A DNA stretch of 64,000 nucleotides, taken from the NCBI RefSeq assembly GCF_033723955.1, contig NZ_CP137555.1:676001-740000 (forward strand). Direction: 5' to 3'. This stretch comes from Microbulbifer pacificus (GTDB taxonomy: Bacteria > Pseudomonadota > Gammaproteobacteria > Pseudomonadales > Cellvibrionaceae). The first letter of the stretch is position 1; the number at the start of each line of letters is the position of its first letter. Of the stretch, positions 56,380-64,000 are shown in pieces. The position numbers and the translations under genes are program-made. The notes under the pieces were generated by a model. It searched no databases. It was not told where the DNA came from and saw only the letters and a list, made by a program, of their open reading frames with translations.

Positions 56380-56407
56380 AAAAGGCCTGCATTTGCAGGC
56401 CTTTTTT
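56380..56407 (+). terminator. Terminator of tRNA-Leu
   Basis: Hairpin AAAGGCCTGCA-ttt-TGCAGGCCTTT followed by T residues, five bases after CCA. Confidence 0.9.
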
Positions 56408-56439
56408 GTTACTGGAGGCAAATCACGCTGCGAACCTGG

Positions 56440-56910
56440 TCAGGGGGTCGCCTCGTCAGTGCACTCCACTTTTTGATAGGTAATTTGCTCGGCCGGGCCA
56501 TATCCTGCGTCAATTGCCGCGTCGAGCGCATTCGCTCTGATCAAGTGCAGCAATATGCGTCCTGTGGGCTCGCCGCAACCTGCCAGAAAAACCTGATCTG
56601 TGCGAAATCCGCAGTGGGATTCATGGGCAGCCACACCACTCTCTTTCAGCTTGGCACGGCTCTCATCCAGTGACATATCCTCACCCTGGCACTGCTTAAC
56701 CCGTCGATGCCGAAAGACCCAGATTAAGGGACTCGGCTCAGCCGGCTTCGCCGCCTGATCTTGCAACTCCTGAGATTGGGCCATCAGTGGAAGCAACACT
56801 GTTTCGTGGGCTGCGACCAACTCTACTTTCTTGACCACGTTCTGCCCGAAGGCCCCCACCGATAATACAAGGCCAATCGACAGCAGAAAAAATTTGCACT
56901 CAAACTTCAT
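56440..56910 (-). CDS. Secreted hypothetical protein
   Basis: 156 residues starting at 56910 with GAGGAAGC before the ATG. Signal peptide MKFECKFFLLSIGLVLSVGAFG, cleavage near 22. The mature part has cysteines in KQCQG, SHCGF, AGCGE and VECTD, four in all, suggesting two disulfides. No family recognised. A longer frame upstream has no ribosome site and is discarded. Confidence 0.65.
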   Translation of the reverse strand: MKFECKFFLLSIGLVLSVGAFGQNVVKKVELVAAHETVLLPLMAQSQELQDQAAKPAEPSPLIWVFRHRRVKQCQGEDMSLDESRAKLKESGVAAHESHCGFRTDQVFLAGCGEPTGRILLHLIRANALDAAIDAGYGPAEQITYQKVECTDEATP

Positions 56911-57248
56911 GCTTCCTCCAGAAAACTCGGGGGAGTGCTTAACCATCGCAACCAACCGCCCGCAGGATTTTGGCGGCCATATCAATTCGTCAGCAACGAA
57001 CCGGTACCTGTGCCGGTCGTGCCGAATTCTCACGTGCAAAGGCGCTCCCACTTTGAAGGATAGCAACGGTCGATAAATGTTGCGGGGGGAATGCCAGCCC
57101 CTAGCACAATAACTTGTCCGCCCACCTTTCCGTATCGCCATCATCCCTACCTTGTGCCCGGTAATACCCGCGCTTTATAGTGATCTCCGGCGCTCCCCCG
57201 CGAGCAATACAATAAACACAACCGCCCAGCCATTGCCGAGAACACAAG

Positions 57249-58292
57249 ATGCCGATTCGCCCCATGTTGACCACAATCATTACCCTGGCCTTGCTCAATC
57301 CGCTATACACATTGGCCAGTGAAAAGATGCCACAGTGGAAGTTACTCAACCTGGAAAACAAGGCCTCGCTGCGCGGCAGCGCGGTGGGTCCGGCAACTCT
57401 TTGGATTACCGGCACGGGGAATACCGTAATGCGCAGCGTCGATGGAGGTAACACGTGGCAGGACGTCTCAGTCCCCGCCGAGCCGAAAATGGACTTCCGC
57501 GATATTGCCGTATTCGACGACCAGAGCGCGATCGTTATGGGAGTGGGGGAAGGCGCGCAGTCCCGCCTGTATCTCACCGAGGATGGCGGCCAAACTTGGC
57601 AGTTATTGTTTGAAAACCCGGACGAACTGGGGTTCTTTGATTCCATCGGCTTCTGGAACCGGAAACACGGCCTTCTGCTCGGCGACCCGGTCGACGGCTA
57701 TTACGTGGTCATGGTCACCGAAGATGGCGGACAACACTGGCAGCGCATTCCAAAAGCTGCGCTGCCGGCACTCAGCGAGAGGGAAGCGGCGTTCGCCGCA
57801 AGTGGCAATACCCTCATCACCGGCCCCAACGGCAAAGCCTGGTTCACTACAGGCGGTTTTGCCGCCCGGGTGTACAGCAGTAATGATTACGGACGCACCT
57901 GGCAGCAAGCCGAAGTCCCCCTCCACCGGGAAAGCCAGACGTCCGGCGGCTACGCACTGTCATTGAACAGTCTCGGAGAAGTATTTGTCATGGGCGGCGA
58001 CTACACCAATCGCCCGGGCACTTACCCCAACCTGGCAAGTTACGACCAGGGGCAGTGGAATTTGGCCGACAACGGGCAGCGCGGTTTGCGCACCGCCATG
58101 AGCTGCATTAAAAGCACCTGCGTGGCTAGCGGAAAAACCAGCAGTGATATTTCGTTTGATGACGGGAAAACCTGGCAGCCGTTGGCCGGTCCCGGTTTCT
58201 ACACACTTGCCGCCGGCGGTAATCTGCTACTGGGCGCCGGCGCGGAGGGAACGGTCGGCATACTCACCCTACAACGGGATAAATCCCACTAA
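57249..58292 (+). CDS. Secreted YCF48/BNR-repeat beta-propeller protein
   Basis: 347 residues with a signal peptide (cleavage near TLASEK). Five Asp-box-like repeats are visible: SVDGGNTW, TEDGGQTW, TEDGGQHW, SNDYGRTW and SFDDGKTW, spaced for a propeller. Proteins of this type are labelled oxidoreductase or photosystem II stability factor-like, but in non-photosynthetic bacteria the role is unknown. Likely periplasmic. Its last bases overlap the convergent C69 gene. Confidence 0.85.
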   Translation: MPIRPMLTTIITLALLNPLYTLASEKMPQWKLLNLENKASLRGSAVGPATLWITGTGNTVMRSVDGGNTWQDVSVPAEPKMDFRDIAVFDDQSAIVMGVGEGAQSRLYLTEDGGQTWQLLFENPDELGFFDSIGFWNRKHGLLLGDPVDGYYVVMVTEDGGQHWQRIPKAALPALSEREAAFAASGNTLITGPNGKAWFTTGGFAARVYSSNDYGRTWQQAEVPLHRESQTSGGYALSLNSLGEVFVMGGDYTNRPGTYPNLASYDQGQWNLADNGQRGLRTAMSCIKSTCVASGKTSSDISFDDGKTWQPLAGPGFYTLAAGGNLLLGAGAEGTVGILTLQRDKSH

Positions 58293-59461
58293 AAACACGC
58301 TTCTGGTTCCATACCGTCCGCGATCGTATTGTTGAATATGGTCGCCATCCCGTGCCGGGCAACTTTTTCCGACGCTTCGAGCTGGCCGCTCTCCAGCTTC
58401 GCGAATATTTCTCGTTCGGCCTCTTCGATTTTTATCGCGAGCCGTTCGCGGTCTTCATTTGTGAAATTGTGATGATCCAGCCACACCTTGTGTCTTTCCC
58501 ACAGATCCCGCTGGCAAACACTCCAGCTTGCAGAAAACCCCACCGGTTTAAACAGACTGGCGCAGGTAGAGGAAGTCCCGGTAAATACAACTTTGGGACC
58601 ATCGCCTCCCAAGCGTACGATCATGCTGTTGACGGTATGTGATGGGCGCAGGAATTTAAACGGTGAGTGCGCGGAGCCGGCATGCATACACAGATCGCCA
58701 TTGCCACTCGGTCTGTTACGTCGATGGGATCTCAATAGCCGAGCAAAGTCCGCAAAGCTAACGCTGTTTACATCGAGTTTTCGCAGCGCGTTGAGGCTGG
58801 TGTTGCGCCGTCGATGGCTGGCACCGACAAACGGCACCAGCCAGGTATCAAAGTGACGGCGAAAATTCAGCGGATTTGCGGCCAGCTGCGCATCGCTGTG
58901 TTGAAAGTCGCTACCGATGGTCAGCGCGTTGGAAATACTGTCCGCGGTTCCCACTCTCTCCGCTGCCCAGTGGCGCCCGGCCGTTTCGAGCTTCCAAACG
59001 GATGCTTTGTCGGCAATAAGAAAACTGTTGTCGTAGCGAAAATCGCTTTGGGTATAACCTGCCGGACCGCCCTGCCCGTATTGTTCAAGCAGATCGACCA
59101 TTACCTGCAGAGCATTGTCTGCGGTGTCCGCCCGCTCCAGCGCCAGACGCAACAAGTCCATCCCCAGCAAGGCCACGCCGCTGCGGCGCACCTTGCGGGA
59201 AAAAATCGCCTCGTTGCCGATCGCCAGGCCACATTCATTGACCCCCATTTCGGCACCCCACATCCACGCCGGACGACCGATGATACATCTGTAGCGATCG
59301 GGCACCTGCGCGACGTCGATCCAGGTACAGCGAACGCGTTTGGCGTTGTCACCATGCACCGCGGTAATCACTTCCACTCGCTGCGCCTCCAGCGGGTCCC
59401 TGTCGCTGTTCTTGGCCAACCAGGTGAATTCAGGCCCGCGCAATGTCAGGGTGTCACACAT
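58289..59461 (-). CDS. C69-family (secernin-like) peptidase or amidohydrolase
   Basis: 390 residues. After the initiator Met the sequence begins CDTLTL, so Cys2 becomes the N-terminal nucleophile of an Ntn-type hydrolase. WLAKNSDRDPLEAQ, NECGLAIGNEAIF and the later FLIADKASVWKLETAGRHWAAERV are typical of secernin/dipeptidase-type members. The start at 59461 is needed to place the cysteine; a frame from 59506 would hide it. It overlaps the amine oxidase gene by eight bases. The substrate might be a peptide or an acyl-amide. Confidence 0.82.
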   Translation of the reverse strand: MCDTLTLRGPEFTWLAKNSDRDPLEAQRVEVITAVHGDNAKRVRCTWIDVAQVPDRYRCIIGRPAWMWGAEMGVNECGLAIGNEAIFSRKVRRSGVALLGMDLLRLALERADTADNALQVMVDLLEQYGQGGPAGYTQSDFRYDNSFLIADKASVWKLETAGRHWAAERVGTADSISNALTIGSDFQHSDAQLAANPLNFRRHFDTWLVPFVGASHRRRNTSLNALRKLDVNSVSFADFARLLRSHRRNRPSGNGDLCMHAGSAHSPFKFLRPSHTVNSMIVRLGGDGPKVVFTGTSSTCASLFKPVGFSASWSVCQRDLWERHKVWLDHHNFTNEDRERLAIKIEEAEREIFAKLESGQLEASEKVARHGMATIFNNTIADGMEPEACF

Positions 59462-60869
59462 GGTGGGCCTCAGGTTTATTAAAATCGTGGTGGCCAGTCG
59501 TCCCATTGAGGACTGCGTCTACTTCGGCGGCCACACGTTCGGCGGCCTCCAGTGCCCCCTCCATATAGCCGAACCATTCCACAGCAAATTCCGTTCCCGC
59601 CCAGTGAATCCGGCCATTGGCCTCCCGCAGCCGCGCACCTCCACCGGTCCAGGTACCCGGAGCGAATAGCGCCGCGTAACAGCCTCGCGTCCAGCCTTCG
59701 CTACTCCAGTCCTTGTCCACATATTCCAGCGGGTTGCGCGCAGTCTCACCAAAGTAACGTGCGAAACAGTCGAGTACCGCCTCACGCCTTTCAGAGGGAC
59801 TTACATTGCTGTAGTAGCGCGCCACATCTCCTTCCAGAAACCCCATCAGCAAACCGGAAGCCTTGCCCTGCTCGGAGTTATCAAATGTCACCCGCACCGG
59901 CCCCTGCGGGCTCGCCACCTGCCCGGACAGGTTACTGTCTCGCCAGAATGGCTTTTCATAACGGGCGACGCACTTGATACAGGAACCGGCAGGCATCCGC
60001 TGCAATAGCTTGTCCCGCCACGCTGGCAGTTCGGGTTCAAAGCGAATGCGCAGCGCCTGATTCGGCGGTACCGCAACAATAACCCGATTACAAATAATGA
60101 CGCCTTGCCTGTAGCGTACTTGCAAGCTGCCGCCGGGCAATTCCGTAACCGATTCAACGGGCGCGTTGCACCGCACTCTTTCCCCCAGATCCCGTGCCAT
60201 GGCCTCGCACAGGCCCGCGGTACCACCATGTACCCGGTCCTGTTGAGCACCACCGGTAACGGCAAGCAGAGTTTCCAGAGAGTTACCGGAACGAGCGTAG
60301 AAAAGTGCGTGCAGCAGGGAAAGCTCGGCGGGCTCTGCCGCAAAAACCGCTCCGATTCCCACGGCAAATAGCTGCCGGGCGAGCTTTGTGCGGCAATTTT
60401 TCTGCAACCAGCTATCCAGCGTCATGGAATCCCAATGCAACGCCTTCTTATGTAGCCAGGGTGCCGCCGGGTCGAGACTGCGGGCCATAGACTCGAATCG
60501 AGCCATCGCGAGCCCCAGGTCCGCAAGTGCAATGGGATTGATTTTAGGGATAGTGCCGCGGTAACGGCGGGATTTCCCCGCAAGATAAAGCAGGTTGTCG
60601 CCGCGGTCGTACAGCGGCCAGATAGCTGCGCCCAGCTCTCCAATCAACCGGTACATGCGATCCTGACCCGGTCCTACCCATTGCCCACCAACATCCACGC
60701 TATCGCCATTGGCAAAAAAATGATTCTGTAACCGCCCGCCCACCCGTTCCCTGGCCTCGAGCACCTTTACCGAGTATTTACCCCGCAGCAGACGCGCTGC
60801 CTGAAGGCCTGAGATTCCGGCCCCCACCACCACGACCTCGACACGTTCCGGCTCTATTTCGTTTTGCAT
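59454..60869 (-). CDS. Flavin-containing amine oxidoreductase
   Basis: 471 residues. FAD-binding motif GAGISG (16-21) and EARERVGGR (38-46) at the N-terminus; C-terminal WAGTEFAVEWFGYMEGALEAAERVA is the second FAD block of monoamine-oxidase-like enzymes. GGQWVGPGQ and the substrate-domain segments match flavin monoamine oxidase. It probably oxidises a primary or secondary amine to an aldehyde, releasing H2O2. Coupled to the C69 gene. Confidence 0.88.
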   Translation of the reverse strand: MQNEIEPERVEVVVVGAGISGLQAARLLRGKYSVKVLEARERVGGRLQNHFFANGDSVDVGGQWVGPGQDRMYRLIGELGAAIWPLYDRGDNLLYLAGKSRRYRGTIPKINPIALADLGLAMARFESMARSLDPAAPWLHKKALHWDSMTLDSWLQKNCRTKLARQLFAVGIGAVFAAEPAELSLLHALFYARSGNSLETLLAVTGGAQQDRVHGGTAGLCEAMARDLGERVRCNAPVESVTELPGGSLQVRYRQGVIICNRVIVAVPPNQALRIRFEPELPAWRDKLLQRMPAGSCIKCVARYEKPFWRDSNLSGQVASPQGPVRVTFDNSEQGKASGLLMGFLEGDVARYYSNVSPSERREAVLDCFARYFGETARNPLEYVDKDWSSEGWTRGCYAALFAPGTWTGGGARLREANGRIHWAGTEFAVEWFGYMEGALEAAERVAAEVDAVLNGTTGHHDFNKPEAHHV

Positions 60870-60918
60870 TGTTATTGTCCTTGCCTACCGTCTGTCTTGC
60901 TGTCGCCCGTATCAAAAA

Positions 60919-62025
60919 TCACGGTAACCAGACACTGGAAATGATCGCACCATTCCGACGCTCCCCCTGCATGACCTCACCATTGATGATGGCCGTGGTA
61001 CGGCCATCATCTCCCAGGTCCCAGAGATCACCGCGTAGAAAAGTATTTATACCCGCGCGTATATGGCCGCCACGCCCTGCCAGCGCGTACTTGAGCCAGG
61101 CTTCACCCTCACTTAACCGCCCGATGTCCTGACGATCTACGTCTATCGGTGTTGCCGCGCCGTTATAACCTGCCCAGGGTTTTTGCCAGATGCCACTGGG
61201 CGAAGAAAAAGACGGTACCGCCACAATGTCTGCCGATGCAATCTGCTGCCAGCTATATGGATACCAGCTATCAGCACAGATCAGTACGGCAAGACGACCA
61301 AGCGGCGTTTGGAAAATGGGTAAATCCCTGTCGCCCGGCTGGATAAAAGGCTGTTCACTATCGATCGGATAATTTTTACGTACCGGCCCCGCGACACCAC
61401 CGTCGGCATAGAAAACAAAGCTATTGTTGTACAGTGGTCCCGGCCTCAGGGAAATTCGGTTGTCTTCGATTTTCGGATCTGGAAGCACAATGGATCCGGC
61501 CACCAATGTCACACCGAATTCCCGCGCTAGCCCGGAAAAAATCTGCTGGTACTGCCCTGCCATCTCCGCAGATTTGGATTTGAACAGCGCTGCAGCAAAC
61601 GGGTCGGTGGCAGTTTCCTCCATCAGCAGCCGGGCAAATTGCGGCAGGTTTCCCAGTGCCGACCAGAACAGGGCGGTATCTGTGCGCCGACTGGAGAAAA
61701 CCATAAAGCTTTCACCTTCAGCAACCAGCCAGGTTCCAATATGCTCGGGAAACACCACCAGGCTTTTCGCACTCAGCAATCCCGCATCCCGCGCCCTCTG
61801 CAGATATTCGTGTAACTTGCGCTGCAGCCGTTCGGCACTGGCGTAGTCATCCGGTGTTAAATAGGGCTGGATTGATACCAGGTTCTCAGCATCCGGACGG
61901 GGGGTATTGAGCGGCTCGAGTACAACGGGCGGTTCCTCACGGACGCGGCTTGAGGGCGGGACATAGAGCAACGCGACCAGCACTGCGATGCATAAAACCA
62001 AAGTAACAAACAGTTTTTTTATCAT
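60919..62025 (-). CDS. Membrane-anchored carbon-nitrogen hydrolase (nitrilase superfamily)
   Basis: 368 residues. An uncleaved signal anchor (about 4-22) precedes a nitrilase fold with the triad Glu94 (VFPEHIG), Lys217 (VRKNYPIDSEQPF) and Cys250 (LICADSWYP). The domain therefore lies in the periplasm or on the outer face of the inner membrane. Acts on amide or nitrile C-N bonds; substrate unknown. 49 bases upstream of the amine oxidase gene, same strand. Confidence 0.85.
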   Translation of the reverse strand: MIKKLFVTLVLCIAVLVALLYVPPSSRVREEPPVVLEPLNTPRPDAENLVSIQPYLTPDDYASAERLQRKLHEYLQRARDAGLLSAKSLVVFPEHIGTWLVAEGESFMVFSSRRTDTALFWSALGNLPQFARLLMEETATDPFAAALFKSKSAEMAGQYQQIFSGLAREFGVTLVAGSIVLPDPKIEDNRISLRPGPLYNNSFVFYADGGVAGPVRKNYPIDSEQPFIQPGDRDLPIFQTPLGRLAVLICADSWYPYSWQQIASADIVAVPSFSSPSGIWQKPWAGYNGAATPIDVDRQDIGRLSEGEAWLKYALAGRGGHIRAGINTFLRGDLWDLGDDGRTTAIINGEVMQGERRNGAIISSVWLP

Positions 62026-62125
62026 TATTCTGCGTTTTGTTATGTGTAGTTTAACTACTATACCGATGTTCTATCCGGGCCGGAAACATTGACCTGGTGG
62101 CCAATACTTCCGAGGCAGAACTGAG

Positions 62126-62866
62126 ATGCCAACACTGACATTCCGCATTTATCGCGAACTAAATGACTTTCTACCGAAGCCGTTCAGACAACGAAGCTTT
62201 ACCCGGAAATTTGTCACTCTCAGCACCATAAAGGATGCGATCGAAAATCTCGGCATACCACATACGGAAGTGGATTTGATTCTGGTGAATGGCCAGTCAG
62301 TAGATTTTAGCTGGCGACCACAGGACGGCGACCGTGTCAGTGTATATCCAATGTTTGAATCACTGGATATCTCCGGCATCACACGGCTGCGCCCCAAACC
62401 CCTGCGCGAATCGCGCTTCATCCTCGATTGCCATCTCGGGCGCCTGGCACGTTACCTGCGGATGCTCGGTTTTGACTGCCTGTATTATGGACATTGCAGC
62501 GATGAACGCCTGGTAGCGATTTCCCTGGATCAGCAGCGGATTCTGCTTACTCGCGATCTGGGGCTGCTGAAACGAAAAGCGCTGACGCACGCTTATTATG
62601 TGCGCGCTACACGGCCTCAAAACCAGATCGAAGAAATCGTTGCTCGATTGCAGCTTCAGAACAGCTTCCGACCTTTTTCACGCTGCACGTTCTGCAACGC
62701 TCCCTTGGTAAAAGTAGATAAGCAGGCCGTGTGGTCAAAAATTCCCGAAAACAGCCGACGTTGTTTTAATGACTTTGCCTACTGCAATGTTTGCGGCCGC
62801 GTGTACTGGAAAGGCAGTCACTTCGAGCGTATGCAGCGACTGATAAGCAAGCTGAGAGATAGCTAG
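62126..62866 (+). CDS. Mut7-C RNase domain protein with N-terminal ubiquitin-like domain
   Basis: 246 residues. The N-terminal 80 residues look like a ThiS/ubiquitin-like beta-grasp (VNGQSVDFSWRPQDGDRVSVYP). From about 97, RFILDCHLGRLARYLRMLGFD with Asp101 and LLTRDLGLL with Asp144 match the Mut7-C/PIN-like nuclease fold. A zinc ribbon follows with Cys187, Cys190, Cys220 and Cys223. Predicted RNase; target unknown. No neighbour suggests one. Confidence 0.85.
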   Translation: MPTLTFRIYRELNDFLPKPFRQRSFTRKFVTLSTIKDAIENLGIPHTEVDLILVNGQSVDFSWRPQDGDRVSVYPMFESLDISGITRLRPKPLRESRFILDCHLGRLARYLRMLGFDCLYYGHCSDERLVAISLDQQRILLTRDLGLLKRKALTHAYYVRATRPQNQIEEIVARLQLQNSFRPFSRCTFCNAPLVKVDKQAVWSKIPENSRRCFNDFAYCNVCGRVYWKGSHFERMQRLISKLRDS

Positions 62867-62921
62867 CAGCGGCGTCGATGCAGTGCCACCCACCGGAAAC
62901 GCATTTTAGCGCAAAAAGAAA

Positions 62922-62953
62922 AAAGGCCCAGCCGCGTAAGCGACTGGGCCTTT
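62922..62953 (-). terminator. rRNA operon terminator
   Basis: Hairpin AAAGGCCCAGTCGC-ttac-GCGGCTGGGCCTTTT on the minus strand, followed by T residues, about 10 bases after 5S. Confidence 0.85.
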
Positions 62954-62962
62954 GAATTAAAA

Positions 62963-63079
62963 CCTGACGATGACCTACTCTCACATGGGGAAGCCCCACA
63001 CTACCATCGGCGATGTTGCGTTTCACTTCTGAGTTCGGCAAGGGATCAGGTGGTTCCACAACTCTATTGTCGTCAGGCA
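62963..63079 (-). rRNA. rrf: 5S ribosomal RNA
   Basis: On the minus strand it starts TGCCTGACGACAATAGAG, contains CCGAACTCAGAAGTGAAACG and GCCGATGGTAGTGTGGGG, and ends GGTCATCGTCAGG, matching E. coli 5S throughout. Confidence 0.97.
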
Positions 63080-63280
63080 AACTGGCTTGGGTTGGTGTTG
63101 GTCTTATGGGCGATTGTTGCCCTGCGCTACCTGTTATCGCTGTTTGCCTGGTCTCTTTGGACCGGCGATAACCCCAAATTAATCGGTGAAACATTCTGTA
63201 GTAATACACCGCAAGTCGATCTTGCTCTGTGTGTCTCTTGGGCCACAACCCAATCAATCGTTAGTAACCATCTCTGTTGT
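63080..63280 (-). other. 23S-5S rRNA spacer
   Basis: About 200 bases between the end of 23S and the start of 5S. I see no tRNA gene in it. Confidence 0.7.

Positions 63281-64000
<720 letters not shown>

Overview
The window looks like a chromosome segment of a GC-rich gammaproteobacterium. The argG / pyrC / rnt neighbourhood resembles the pseudomonad arrangement, and FxsA, GroESL, ccoNOQP-ccoGHIS and ampD-ampE are gammaproteobacterial in style. A marine relative of Microbulbifer or Cellvibrio is my best guess; it rests on overall impression, not on a search.

Layout. (1) 64-1463: dusC and a tRNA-Arg(ACG) with its own promoter and terminator. (2) About 1500-14122: a sedentary chromosomal integron. 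The integrase gene intI lies at the right and reads rightward. A perfect LexA-type site sits in front of it, and attI follows. Twenty-two AT-rich gene cassettes, all on the minus strand, run leftward, separated by 21 recognisable attC sites. Most cassette products are small and have no function I can name. Exceptions are a GNAT acetyltransferase, an ABM-type monooxygenase, a frameshifted glyoxalase/VOC protein, an Excalibur-domain membrane protein and an RcsF-like lipoprotein. More than half carry a signal peptide or membrane segment. (3) 14132-16303: a shared terminator and groES-groEL with a possible sigma-32 promoter. (4) 16387-25480: fxsA, a cyclopropane-fatty-acid synthase, an SDR oxidoreductase, a DUF481 protein, an alkyltransferase-like protein, ampG, a PEBP protein, a PLP dehydratase, ampE and ampD. 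(5) 25603-32220: two tandem DUF1631 paralogues and nadC. (6) 32243-36564: four overlapping minus-strand genes (ICMT-like methyltransferase, GT-C glycosyltransferase, GtrA, GtrB-like GT2), which look like one envelope glycosylation unit. (7) 36734-46039: the whole cbb3 oxidase locus, structural genes ccoNOQP plus assembly genes ccoG, H, I, S and a TauE/SafE protein with a very His-rich tail. An FNR/Anr-type box and a perfect 14-bp inverted repeat precede ccoN. (8) 46031-50793: argG, divergent pyrC and rnt, a secreted esterase, a small conserved protein. (9) 50817-56144: queA-tgt-secD-secF, with no yajC in its usual place between tgt and secD. (10) 56214-62953: tRNA-Leu(CAA), a secreted hypothetical, a YCF48/BNR-repeat protein, a three-gene minus-strand unit (nitrilase-family hydrolase, flavin amine oxidase, C69-family peptidase) and a Mut7-C protein. 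(11) 62922-64000: the distal end of an rRNA operon on the minus strand, with 5S and the 3' part of 23S.

The integron is the main accessory element. Its cassettes are visibly more AT-rich than the flanks, the integrase appears intact, and the attC sites fall into several structural classes. Some of these look branched, and some look truncated.
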